DNA of 64,000 nucleotides from Chloroflexota bacterium (lineage in GTDB: Bacteria > Chloroflexota > Dehalococcoidia > Lucifugimonadales > Lucifugimonadaceae): assembly GCA_002718415.1 (NCBI GenBank), contig PBEM01000004.1:100140-164139 (forward strand), given 5' to 3'. Under the pieces are notes generated by a model. It was not told the origin of the DNA, made no database searches, and saw only the letters and a program-made list of their open reading frames with translations. The translations under genes were made by a program, and so were the position numbers. Shown here in pieces: positions 48,952 through 58,659 of the stretch (its first letter is position 1; each line of letters opens with the position of its first letter).

Positions 48952-49995
48952 TTGCTTAATATGTACTTTAATAGATCCTGAATCTTTATTGGTAGCAATA
49001 TCAATACCTTTCTGTATATCCTCTAAATTATAAGTATGAGTAACTATGTCTCTATAAGGAAAATAATTCTTCGACAGGATTTCTATAGCTACGTCAAAAT
49101 CATGTCTTTTTTCAATGATTCCATAACAAAGAGAACTAATTATTTTAACTTCTCTTAGAAAAGGTTCAAACATATCAAAAACTAACGGCACCTTAACCCC
49201 ACCTAAATATAACATCGTACCTTGAGCTCTCGTACTAGAAACAGCCTGAGTAAAGGATTTCGTTTGGTGCCCACCTATTGACTCTACTACAAGATCAGCT
49301 CCTTTACTATCAGTTTGAGATTTACAAATTTCTTCAAATTCTCCTTCTTCAACACCTGTAATTATATCTGCGCCCATTTTTTTTGCAGCATCAGCTTGAT
49401 GTTTATATTTTGCAGAAATAATAACCTTTGATGCTCCTAAAAATTTAGCTGCTCCCACACATGCTAAACCTACGGTAGATGCTCCCACTATACCTACAAT
49501 GCTTTTCGGCTTCATTTCTGCATATCTAAATGCATGAACTGCTACAGCAAGAGGTTCAACTAATGCTGCATCTAACCAATCAACATTATCCGGAACTTTG
49601 AACAAACCTGTTGGCCTTCTAGTCATATATTGTGCAAATCCACCTCCAGTGTCTCTATATTGATTTTGACAGTGTTTCCACTGACCATTATTACAATAAA
49701 AACATTTTAAACATGCCCTACCTGCACCTATACCTTCTATTGCTACCCTATCTCCTACAGAAAGATTGTGTTGCCCAGGAGTTATTTCCACAATTTCTCC
49801 AGCTACTTCATGCCCACTAGGTAATAATTTTTTTTCTTTTTTATTCTTTCTGTGAAATTGCAAATCGGAGCCACAAATACCTGTTTGCATAATTTTAATA
49901 AGAGCAGAATCATTAAATTTTTCTGGAATTGGAATATCTTTTATAATATATTTATCTATTCCATCAAATAATGCCGCCTTCATTAAATTTTTCAT
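48946..49995 (-). CDS. Zinc-binding MDR-family dehydrogenase
   Basis: TGICGSDLQFH; SGHEVAGEIVEI; structural-zinc Cys CLKCFYCNNGQWKHC; stop codon lies inside the tRNA-Glu gene. Confidence 0.92.
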   Translation of the reverse strand: MKNLMKAALFDGIDKYIIKDIPIPEKFNDSALIKIMQTGICGSDLQFHRKNKKEKKLLPSGHEVAGEIVEITPGQHNLSVGDRVAIEGIGAGRACLKCFYCNNGQWKHCQNQYRDTGGGFAQYMTRRPTGLFKVPDNVDWLDAALVEPLAVAVHAFRYAEMKPKSIVGIVGASTVGLACVGAAKFLGASKVIISAKYKHQADAAKKMGADIITGVEEGEFEEICKSQTDSKGADLVVESIGGHQTKSFTQAVSSTRAQGTMLYLGGVKVPLVFDMFEPFLREVKIISSLCYGIIEKRHDFDVAIEILSKNYFPYRDIVTHTYNLEDIQKGIDIATNKDSGSIKVHIKQW

Positions 49996-50123
49996 AAATC
50001 ACTCCAAAATAAAAAATTAATAATTGTAATTATAATTTAAGTATTCCTCTTTATAGGTAAACAAGAATATCATATATATATAGGTATATTTAAAAAAATT
50101 AGAATGGACAAAAGGTTATCAAT

Positions 50124-50453
50124 ATGTATGTACTTAGAAGAATATATGAAACTAAACCCGGTATGGCTTCAAAAGTAGCAGCATTAGTTTATCAACAAGC
50201 AAACGTTTATACAAAATCAGGTCAAAGAGGGCCTACGAAAATATATTTTAATGGTGGGACTGTTCCAGGAACAAAAAATATTGTTGTGATGGAATGGCAT
50301 GATGAAAATATACAATCTCCTTATCGAGGAGGAAATAAAATACCTAAAGAAGCATTAGATATAGGTGGAAAAGCCAGAGAATTTGTTGTCGATCAATATA
50401 TCGAGTTTTTCGAATTACTAACTGAAGAAAAATACGAAAGATTTAAAGACTAA
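50124..50453 (+). CDS. Hypothetical protein, possible dimeric alpha/beta-barrel (NIPSNAP/ABM-like)
   Basis: 109-aa ORF beginning MYVLRRIYETKPGMASKVAALVYQQ; fold suggestion only. Confidence 0.6.
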   Translation: MYVLRRIYETKPGMASKVAALVYQQANVYTKSGQRGPTKIYFNGGTVPGTKNIVVMEWHDENIQSPYRGGNKIPKEALDIGGKAREFVVDQYIEFFELLTEEKYERFKD

Positions 50454-50460
50454 ATCCATA

Positions 50461-52080
50461 GTGATTCATATAAAAAATATTAATAAGAAGATTATCTTAT
50501 TTATAGTGTTGTTTTCTGTTTGTGTTTTTTTATATGGATGTTCTCAAGAAATAGAACCTACTCCCAATATTGAAGCAACTATAAAAGCAAATGTTGAAGT
50601 TCAAGTAAATGCTACGAGAGTTATTGATGATCTGATTGCAAAAACTGTAACTAGTTATTTAGATAAACAAAAAAATCTTGAAGCAACAAAAATAGCTAAT
50701 TTTACTCCAACTCCAACAATCACTCCTACTGCCATTCCTACAGCTACAAATACCCCATTACCTACCGCAACATCCATACCTGAGCCCACACTTGTCCCAA
50801 CCGCTACACCTGCACCAACTGCAACACCTATAATTTTACCTTCTCCCATACCATATCCTACTCCAATTTCTACTCCCACTCCTGTAGTTTTACCATCCCC
50901 AATCCCTACTCCAACACCAATAATACAAATCTCAAATGTCATAAAAGATGTTAGGCCATCAGTAGTTAAAGTGATAAAAGGACAATCTTCAGGATCTGGA
51001 GTAATTATAGAGTCTAATAATGAATCTGAAATTAATAAATCTGCTCTAATATTGACAAATTATCATGTAATTGATTCTACAGGAACCTTAACTATAGAAA
51101 CTCATACAAATTCATATGATGGAACTATTCTAGGATATGACTCCGGAAGAGATCTAGCTCTAGTAAGAATTAACTGCCGATGTGAAGAAGAATCTTTTCA
51201 ATCTACAAAATTTTCTAATGAAACAAATATACAACTTGGTGAACAAGTAATAATTATGGGTTTTCCTTTAGGGGTAGATACAGTAAGAGCCTCTACTGGA
51301 ATTATATCTGGGAATCTTTTTTCAGAAGAAAAAAATCGACAAGAAATTCATACCGATGCGGCTATAAATCCAGGTAATTCAGGAGGGCCTATGTTTTTAA
51401 AAGATGGCACATTAGCTGGAATAAATACTTACAAAATACATAGTACACCTTCAAGTGGAGGCGACATAATTACAGAAGGTTTCGCTTTTGCTGTTTCACA
51501 TATTACAATAAATAAAATTATCCCTAAATTAAAAGATGGTTTTAAGGGATCTGATGCCCCTACAACTATAACTCAAGATCCTCTTGCTCCAAACGGTATA
51601 TATAATCCCGGTCAAAATTATTATATTGATGTTTTACCAGGATGGAAAATTAATGAAGATGCTGTGACTCCTTCAGCGTTAGATACAGTAATAATTAGAA
51701 ATAGTAGTCAAATGGAAATTACAATAGAAATAATTGTAAACGATGCTAAAGGGTATTCATCTATAGATGAATATATTAGTGATTGGACTCTTGGGCGTGT
51801 GTTAGGTGCAACTAACTGGATAACTAACAATGAAGGAATGATTTTTAGAGATGAAAAATCAAGCAACAAAGAAATTAAAGGATATGAGTTTGAAAATACT
51901 TATATTTATGATGGAATTCAATATAAGAGATTTACCAGTTGGTTTATAAATTCTGAAAAACGTTTTTCAGTAATACTAGATCTCCCTTCAAACATTTGGA
52001 CAACTCCAAATGATGTAGAAAATGGAAAAATACTTAAATCTGAATCATTATATTCATATTCATCATTTACCCCTTCATGA
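50461..52080 (+). CDS. Membrane-anchored trypsin-like serine protease (HtrA/S1C-like) lipoprotein with long T/P linker
   Basis: Lipobox FLYGC; linker; TNYHVID, GRDLALVRI, NPGNSGGPMF catalytic motifs. Confidence 0.88.
   Translation: MIHIKNINKKIILFIVLFSVCVFLYGCSQEIEPTPNIEATIKANVEVQVNATRVIDDLIAKTVTSYLDKQKNLEATKIANFTPTPTITPTAIPTATNTPLPTATSIPEPTLVPTATPAPTATPIILPSPIPYPTPISTPTPVVLPSPIPTPTPIIQISNVIKDVRPSVVKVIKGQSSGSGVIIESNNESEINKSALILTNYHVIDSTGTLTIETHTNSYDGTILGYDSGRDLALVRINCRCEEESFQSTKFSNETNIQLGEQVIIMGFPLGVDTVRASTGIISGNLFSEEKNRQEIHTDAAINPGNSGGPMFLKDGTLAGINTYKIHSTPSSGGDIITEGFAFAVSHITINKIIPKLKDGFKGSDAPTTITQDPLAPNGIYNPGQNYYIDVLPGWKINEDAVTPSALDTVIIRNSSQMEITIEIIVNDAKGYSSIDEYISDWTLGRVLGATNWITNNEGMIFRDEKSSNKEIKGYEFENTYIYDGIQYKRFTSWFINSEKRFSVILDLPSNIWTTPNDVENGKILKSESLYSYSSFTPS
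50704..50922 (+). repeat. T/P-rich low-complexity linker coding tract
   Basis: TPTPTITPTAIPTATNTPLPTATS...PTPISTPTPVVLPSPIPTPTPI. Confidence 0.8.
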
Positions 52081-52137
52081 TCGATTATTTAAGGTGTATC
52101 ATTCTAAGAATTAAAATCTAAAAAAAGGGAATTTATC

Positions 52138-52878
52138 TTGAGTCAACATGGTTCTTATAAATTAAAAAGACGTATAAAAAATAAAGAACAAATCATTGGT
52201 ATTTCTATACCTATGACATCAACTGTTGATGAAATAGAAAGGTTCGTAAATAAAGGAAATTTTGATTTTATAAGTACTGATAGTCAACATAGTGCATTTA
52301 ATGAAGAAACATTAGTAGCTTTTTGTGAAAATGCCAATAAACTAGGTATACCTGTAAATTTCCGTATCAAAAACACAAAATTAACATACCTAATTGGAAA
52401 TTTCTTAGATTTAGGTCCTTCTGGTATAGAAGTACCTCAAGTAGAAAACCTCTCCACTGTAATAGATGCTATAGATAATTTCTATTTCCCTCAAAAAGGA
52501 AAAAGAAGTTGGGGAGGACCACCAAAATTTTTGTCAGAAAAAAATTTAGATCGATTAGAAGCTGCAAAATGGTGGAATTCACATGGTGTTTTATGGATGC
52601 AAATTGAATCCCTTAATGCTGTAATTTCTGCAGATAAAATTGGAAATTTAGAAGGTATAGATGTAATTTCTTGGGGTCCAAATGATTTGGCATTTGATTT
52701 AGAAGCTAATCCTAACCACCCTTTAAAAACTGATGAAGATTGTTTAAAACATGTACAAAAACTGCTTTCAAAGTCAGATACTCAGCTTTGTGTTCGTTCA
52801 TTTAATTTAAATGATAAACAAAGATACTTAGATATGGGAATTAATATGGTTTTGGAATCGGGATTAATATATAAGTAA
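52138..52878 (+). CDS. HpcH/HpaI-family aldolase
   Basis: DFISTDSQHSAF; GVLWMQIESLNAV; SWGPNDLAFDL; TTG start. Confidence 0.88.
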   Translation: MSQHGSYKLKRRIKNKEQIIGISIPMTSTVDEIERFVNKGNFDFISTDSQHSAFNEETLVAFCENANKLGIPVNFRIKNTKLTYLIGNFLDLGPSGIEVPQVENLSTVIDAIDNFYFPQKGKRSWGGPPKFLSEKNLDRLEAAKWWNSHGVLWMQIESLNAVISADKIGNLEGIDVISWGPNDLAFDLEANPNHPLKTDEDCLKHVQKLLSKSDTQLCVRSFNLNDKQRYLDMGINMVLESGLIYK

Positions 52879-52907
52879 TTAAAGAATAAAAAATAGTAGG
52901 CGACAAA

Positions 52908-53765
52908 ATGACAATAATAAATAATGAAGATTTAAAATATTTCGTTGGAGGATTTATTGGAGGCGGTCTTGATCATCCTGAAGGTATCGCAGCAGGTAAA
53001 GATGGAGAAGCTTATGCTGGAGGCGAAGATGGACAAGTGTATAAAATCGACACAAAAACCAGAACATTCTCAGAAATTGGAAATACAGGAGCTTTCGTAG
53101 GAGGATTGGCACAAGATGGAAATGGTAACGTTTATTGCTGTTGCGGACCAGATATTGTTAAAGTAACACCTACTGGCAAAACATCATCGTATCAAAATTC
53201 TAATTCTTCAATTCTTGAATTAGCTAACTATCCTGTGTTTGATCAAAATGGAAATCTATATGTATCAGATTCAGGAGGATGGAAAAAAGACGATGGTAAA
53301 ATTGTAAAAATTTCTAAAGATGGAAAAATTGATGTTTGGTCAGAAGAAATATCATCATTCCCTAATGGTATGGCCCTACATCCAAATAGAAAATATCTAT
53401 ATGTAATCGCTAGTTTAAACCCTCCAAGAGTAGAAAGAATAAAAATTAATGAGGATGGAACTGCCGGGAAAGCAGAAAAAGTTGTTGATCTTCCTGATAC
53501 AGTCCCTGATGGTTTAGCATGGGATGAAGATGGTAACCTTTATATTTCTTGTTATATCCCTAGTAAAATATACAAACTAGATACAAAAGATAATTTAGAA
53601 CTTTTAGTTGAAGATCCTGAACACACAATGCTTGCATCGCCAACAAATATAGCCTTTTGTGGAAATAATAGAGATATCTTACTAAGTGCAAATCTTGGAA
53701 GAGGGCATATTACAGAAATAATGACTGGTGTAGTAGGATCTAAACTGGAGTATCCAATAATATAA
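52908..53765 (+). CDS. SMP-30/gluconolactonase/strictosidine synthase-like beta-propeller
   Basis: GGLDHPEGIAAGKDGEAYAGGEDGQVYKID; NLYVSDSGGWKKDDGKIVKI; PDGLAWDEDGNLYISCYIPSKIYKLD. Confidence 0.85.
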   Translation: MTIINNEDLKYFVGGFIGGGLDHPEGIAAGKDGEAYAGGEDGQVYKIDTKTRTFSEIGNTGAFVGGLAQDGNGNVYCCCGPDIVKVTPTGKTSSYQNSNSSILELANYPVFDQNGNLYVSDSGGWKKDDGKIVKISKDGKIDVWSEEISSFPNGMALHPNRKYLYVIASLNPPRVERIKINEDGTAGKAEKVVDLPDTVPDGLAWDEDGNLYISCYIPSKIYKLDTKDNLELLVEDPEHTMLASPTNIAFCGNNRDILLSANLGRGHITEIMTGVVGSKLEYPII

Positions 53766-54539
53766 ATGAATCTTAAAAATCGAGTTGCAATTGTTACCGG
53801 TGGTAGTTCAGGTATTGGAAAAGGTATTTGTTTAGAATTTGCTAAAGAAGGAGCAAAAGTTGTTGTAGCAGATATTTCTACCAAACCTAAACAAGGAAAA
53901 TTTTTTGAATCAAATCAATCGATTCCTGTCGATAAAGAAATTAAATCTTTGGGGGGAGATTCTGCTTTTATTAATACAAATATTTCTTCAGAAAATGATG
54001 TAAAAAATCTCATTAATTCAACAATTGATTTATATGGAAAAATAGATATTTTAGTAAATAACGCAGGAATACACATTCCAGGAACAACTCAAGATTTATC
54101 AATTGAAGATTGGGATAAAGTTATTGGTGTAAACCTTAGAGGTCAATTTTTAACAGCTAAAAGTTGTATCCCCCATCTAAAGAAGTCCAAATTTGGAAGA
54201 ATTATTCAAATTGCTTCTATACATTCATTTGGAGGCGGATTAGGACCAGCATATCCACCTAGTAAAGCCGCATTAATAAATTTAGTAAAAGATTTAGCTA
54301 TTGAATTAGCTCCGAATGATATTACTGTAAATGCAATATGTCCTGGAGCTATTGAAACTCCAATTCAAGATTATCTAACAAAAAAAATGATCGATGATTA
54401 TAAAAAAACCATTCCTCTGAGAAGATTCGGATTACCAAAAGATATAGCAAAAGCAGCAGTTTTTTTTGCTTCTGATCAATCTGAATGGATCACCGGAACC
54501 TCTCTCACAGTTGATGGTGGACATACTGCAAAAGCATAG
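53766..54539 (+). CDS. SDR-family oxidoreductase
   Basis: VTGGSSGIGKGI; NNAGIH; S-x-YPPSK; CPGAIETP; GTSLTVDGGHT. Confidence 0.95.
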   Translation: MNLKNRVAIVTGGSSGIGKGICLEFAKEGAKVVVADISTKPKQGKFFESNQSIPVDKEIKSLGGDSAFINTNISSENDVKNLINSTIDLYGKIDILVNNAGIHIPGTTQDLSIEDWDKVIGVNLRGQFLTAKSCIPHLKKSKFGRIIQIASIHSFGGGLGPAYPPSKAALINLVKDLAIELAPNDITVNAICPGAIETPIQDYLTKKMIDDYKKTIPLRRFGLPKDIAKAAVFFASDQSEWITGTSLTVDGGHTAKA

Positions 54540-54550
54540 GATAAAACATT

Positions 54551-56080
54551 ATGGAAAATAAAAAAGAAAATGCTCCAAATATTATTTGGATCCAATCAGA
54601 TCAACATAATCCAGCTGTCATTGGTGCTTATGGAGATAAAGTTGTCGAAACTCCTAATTTAGATAAATTAGCAGAAAATGGAACAATAATAAAAAATGCC
54701 TATTGTGCATCTCCAATATGTGTTCCTTCAAGAATGTCCTCTATAACTGGTAGATTCCCTCATGAAACACAAGTTTGGACCAACGATCAAACACTTAATT
54801 CAGCATTTCCAACTGTCGCTCATTCTCTAGGATCTGTCGGTTACAATCCTATTCAAATTGGAAGGATGCATTTTAATGGTATTGATCAGTATCATGGATT
54901 TGCTAAAAGATTCGTAGGAGACCATAGCCCAAATTACCCTGGAAGTCCTAGACAAGTTGACCATGGAGCATTAAGTGGAACGACTGGTCCTAATAGATCA
55001 AGTTTAGAAAAATCTGGTAAAGGACAAAATGCTTATGAAGTTCATGACGAAGAAGTAGCAGAAAGAACAGATTCCATACTAAATGATATTAGAAAAACTA
55101 ATGCAGGAAAAAAATCTCCTTTATATATCTCTATCGGTTTAATGTTACCGCATCAACCTTTTGTAGCTAGAGAAAAAGATTTTGCTAAATATGAAGGTAA
55201 AGTACCTTTACCGACGATTCCGGCTGAATCATTAGAAAAATGTCATCCATATATTAAATGGTGGAGAGATAGAACTGGAATTAATTCTGTTACTGAAGAA
55301 GAAATACTTAGAGCAAGAACTGCATATTGGGCACTATGTGACAGAACAGATGCTTTAATTGGAAAAATTTTATCATCACTTAAAAAAAATAATTTATTAG
55401 ATAATTCAATAATTATTTATACCTCTGATCATGGAGAACAAGTTGGAGAGAGAGGTTTGTGGTGGAAACAAACTTTTTACGAAAATTCTGTTAAAGTTCC
55501 AGCAATAATTTCGTGGCCTGGAAAATTACCAAAAGGTCAAGTTTTAGATAATGTTATAAATCAATTTGATATAAATTCAACACTACTAGATATAGCAGGA
55601 GCACCCCAACTACCAAGATCTCATGGTAAATCGATGTTAAGCATGCTAAATAATAATGGTGAGAAATGGGAAAATACTGCTTTTTCTGAATATTGTATGG
55701 ATGATTCTGATACTAGTCGTTCTTTTTCAGCAAATTTAGGAGGTATAGATATACATGCTAAATCAGGCGGAGTTCAAAATAGAATGATAAGAAAAGATAA
55801 TTGGAAATTAAATTATTATCATGGATACGATCCAGAATTATTTAATCTTCAGGAAGACCCTTTAGAAATAAATAATCTATGGAAAGATAAATCATTATCA
55901 GGAATAAAATCCTCTCTAATGGATAATATTCTTGAAGGATGGGATCCTAATTGGATTCAAAATCATATGCGAGTATTAAAAAACGAACAAACTATTATGG
56001 AAGATTGGGCTTCTAAAATTGATCCACAAGACGAACTTAGATGGGATCTTAAATCTGAGTATGACAAATTAGAAAATTAA
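54551..56080 (+). CDS. Sulfatase (Cys-type, formylglycine-dependent)
   Basis: CVPSRMSSITGR matches C-x-P-x-R-x4-T-G; NIIWIQSDQHNP; TSDHGEQVGERGLW. Confidence 0.92.
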   Translation: MENKKENAPNIIWIQSDQHNPAVIGAYGDKVVETPNLDKLAENGTIIKNAYCASPICVPSRMSSITGRFPHETQVWTNDQTLNSAFPTVAHSLGSVGYNPIQIGRMHFNGIDQYHGFAKRFVGDHSPNYPGSPRQVDHGALSGTTGPNRSSLEKSGKGQNAYEVHDEEVAERTDSILNDIRKTNAGKKSPLYISIGLMLPHQPFVAREKDFAKYEGKVPLPTIPAESLEKCHPYIKWWRDRTGINSVTEEEILRARTAYWALCDRTDALIGKILSSLKKNNLLDNSIIIYTSDHGEQVGERGLWWKQTFYENSVKVPAIISWPGKLPKGQVLDNVINQFDINSTLLDIAGAPQLPRSHGKSMLSMLNNNGEKWENTAFSEYCMDDSDTSRSFSANLGGIDIHAKSGGVQNRMIRKDNWKLNYYHGYDPELFNLQEDPLEINNLWKDKSLSGIKSSLMDNILEGWDPNWIQNHMRVLKNEQTIMEDWASKIDPQDELRWDLKSEYDKLEN

Positions 56081-56091
56081 TAATATTATTT

Positions 56092-56274
56092 CTAATTTCT
56101 ATTTTTAATACCTAGTAGCACTAGTATAAATCCGATTAATATCAAAACAGTTATCATAGTAAACACTATAATAAATGGTGATGGTAAAGGTAAAGATTCT
56201 ATAAATTTCTCTATTTGAACCCAAAGTTCGTTATCTATAGGATCAGGATGATGAAGTATAGTTTTAGGAAACAT
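56092..56274 (-). CDS. Small single-TM protein (60 aa)
   Basis: MFPKTILHHPDPIDNELWVQIEKFIESLPLPSPFIIVFTMITVLILIGFILVLLGIKNRN; 2 bp after MFS stop on the same strand. Confidence 0.55.
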   Translation of the reverse strand: MFPKTILHHPDPIDNELWVQIEKFIESLPLPSPFIIVFTMITVLILIGFILVLLGIKNRN

Positions 56275-56276
56275 TA

Positions 56277-57560
56277 TTAAATGGTATTAGTAACATATCT
56301 TAATGAAAATTTCTTTTCTTTTATGGCAAAAGAAACTATACCAGCACCCAATAAAGTAATAGCACCAATCAGAAAAGGTATATTGTAATCACCGTATAAA
56401 TCAAATGCATAACCGAATAAATAAGTTGCTAATGCCCCTCCGATTTGATGAGAAAGAGTAGCTAGACCAAAAAGAACACCTAAATTTTTTACCCCATATA
56501 TATCTGCCGTAAGAGACGATGTAAGAGGTACCGTTGCTAACCAAGACATTCCTCCTAATAAAGCAAAAATCCATACAGCCTGATAACCTGGGAAAATTAT
56601 TAAAGTTACGAACGCAAAACCTCTTACTAAATAAACCCAACCCAACATTTTTCTTCGTTCTAATTTATCGGCATAAATACCAACTATAATAACTGAAATA
56701 ACATTCACTGCACTTAATATTCCAAATGCTAATGCAGCAGTATTAGTTGAAACATCTTCACTAACAGCCCATCTAATATAGTGTACACCCATCGAAGATG
56801 TAGTTATTCCACAAACAAAATAGCCTGCAGATAATTGCCAAATAGGCCAACTTTTTAATGAATCTTTCCAATCTTCAACAAACAATACCCCTTTATTAAT
56901 TTTATTTGAATCAGAGTCGTTAGAATTTTCTATATTTTCTCCATCCGCCTTCATATTTAATTCTCTAGGATGATTTTTTACTAAAATCCAAATAATAGGA
57001 ACAGAAAATAGACCCAAAATAGCTATGGCTACCCAAGCTACTCTCCAATTATAAATTAACATTAAATATGCCATTAGAGGTACACAAATTAACCCTCCAG
57101 CCGAACCTCCCGCAGCTAATATACTTAAAGCTGTGCCTCTACGTTTATTAAACCATCGAACAATTACAACACCCACAGTTGCAGGAGATAGGCCAGCTGA
57201 AGCTATAGAAATTACAACTCCATAGCTAATTATTAAATAAATAACTCCATTAGCAAGTGCAATTCCCATTCCACCAATTGCAAGTACAATTAATGAAATA
57301 AGTGCAACTATTTTTCCTCCATAAATATCAGCCAATCTTCCTAAAATAGGTTGAGATAATCCATTAATCAACCAACCGATAGATGCTGCAAGTGATATCG
57401 ATGCAGTGCTAGCAACAAATTCTTTTTCCCAAGTTTCAACAAAAATACCATAACCATTTCTTACTCCACCTTGCATTAAGAAATTAGCTATAAATAATGC
57501 TCCAACAATATACCAACCGTAAAAAATTTTTTTCCTATATAAAATCTTCATCAGAATCAA
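56277..57560 (-). CDS. MFS transporter (OFA/monocarboxylate-like)
   Basis: FYGWYIVGALFIANFLMQGGVRNGYGIFVETW; GRLADIYGGK; 12-TM pattern. Confidence 0.9.
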   Translation of the reverse strand: MILMKILYRKKIFYGWYIVGALFIANFLMQGGVRNGYGIFVETWEKEFVASTASISLAASIGWLINGLSQPILGRLADIYGGKIVALISLIVLAIGGMGIALANGVIYLIISYGVVISIASAGLSPATVGVVIVRWFNKRRGTALSILAAGGSAGGLICVPLMAYLMLIYNWRVAWVAIAILGLFSVPIIWILVKNHPRELNMKADGENIENSNDSDSNKINKGVLFVEDWKDSLKSWPIWQLSAGYFVCGITTSSMGVHYIRWAVSEDVSTNTAALAFGILSAVNVISVIIVGIYADKLERRKMLGWVYLVRGFAFVTLIIFPGYQAVWIFALLGGMSWLATVPLTSSLTADIYGVKNLGVLFGLATLSHQIGGALATYLFGYAFDLYGDYNIPFLIGAITLLGAGIVSFAIKEKKFSLRYVTNTI

Positions 57561-57657
57561 TTTCTTCTATTTTTTTAGATTTAATTCCTTCTCTTCTTCC
57601 TATCCAGAAAACACAAAAAATCACTCCTAGAAAAATAAATATCAGTAATTTGAGCAT
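57535..57657 (-). CDS. Small single-TM protein (40 aa), overlaps MFS start; absent from ORF track
   Basis: Translated: MLKLLIFIFLGVIFCVFWIGRREGIKSKKIEEIDSDEDFI*. Confidence 0.5.
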   Translation of the reverse strand: MLKLLIFIFLGVIFCVFWIGRREGIKSKKIEEIDSDEDFI

Positions 57658-57665
57658 TTTTTAAT

Positions 57666-58559
57666 TTAATCTACTTGAAGAATATCTAAAGCATCCCTGT
57701 TTATAATACCTTCTATTTCGTCTTCAGGAATTGTAGGTAGATTATGATCCTTAGCAAATTTCGGTAGAAGTCTTAAATGTTTAATATTATCCTCAGGTTT
57801 AGTAACTGGCCAATCCGAAGCAAAAAGGATTTTACTGGTGCAACCCCATTCATAAAACAAACGCATGCCCTGCCAAAAAGAGTAAGGTCGATAAAATTGA
57901 GCAGATACATCAGCCCAAACATTTTTATGTTTCCTTACCACTGAAAGACAATCCACCTGCCATGGATGTCCTAAATGTGCTAAAACTATTTTGAGTTCAG
58001 GAAAAGCCATAGCAACTTTATCAGTTGTAAGAGGATGAGCATATGTAAGAGGAGCATCGGGCATTGGGCTCGTACCTTGATGAAAAATTACTGGTATCTG
58101 ATCTTCTTCTAATCTTGAAAATAATTGGAAGGCTTCAACACCATTTGGATCAAAATTTTGATAATTTGGACCTAGTTTTATACCCTTACAACCTAAATCT
58201 CCTACACATCTATCATATTCATTTTTCCAATTCGGATCCATAGGGTGAAGACTCATAAAAGGAATAATCTTATCTGGAGCTTTTTGAGCGGTTATATGTG
58301 CTACATCGTTATGGTTTAAGGAATCATCCCAACCTATTCCTGCACCAAATATTTCTTCTGGATTTTTATCAGCCCAAGGTCTAGGAGCAATCCCAAATAA
58401 AAAAGCTTTATCTAAAATTTCAATATCGCTTAAATAATCATCTATACTGTTTGTTAGCCTTACCGTTTCTCCCGATCTCATAGTTTCTTCTGTATATATT
58501 TGATCTGGAGGAACTTCACTCATATGAGTGGGCAAATGAGTATGTGCGTCAACTATCAT
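57666..58559 (-). CDS. Amidohydrolase 2-family metal-dependent hydrolase
   Basis: MIVDAHTHLPTH; KGIKLGPNYQNF; PVIFHQGT; KIVLAHLGHPW; ILFASDWPVTKPE. Confidence 0.9.
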   Translation of the reverse strand: MIVDAHTHLPTHMSEVPPDQIYTEETMRSGETVRLTNSIDDYLSDIEILDKAFLFGIAPRPWADKNPEEIFGAGIGWDDSLNHNDVAHITAQKAPDKIIPFMSLHPMDPNWKNEYDRCVGDLGCKGIKLGPNYQNFDPNGVEAFQLFSRLEEDQIPVIFHQGTSPMPDAPLTYAHPLTTDKVAMAFPELKIVLAHLGHPWQVDCLSVVRKHKNVWADVSAQFYRPYSFWQGMRLFYEWGCTSKILFASDWPVTKPEDNIKHLRLLPKFAKDHNLPTIPEDEIEGIINRDALDILQVD

Positions 58560-58659
58560 ATCTTTCCATTCTTAACAATTTTTTTGATTAATCTTAGTTG
58601 ATGTAATACTACTACCTATATTTAATATTTGAAAGGAGATTATTATTTTAAATGATAAA

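Noticed and set aside
50655-50942. Minus-strand ORF rich in GVGVGIG repeats
   Set aside because: Antisense of the T/P-linker tract of the protease; low-complexity artefact
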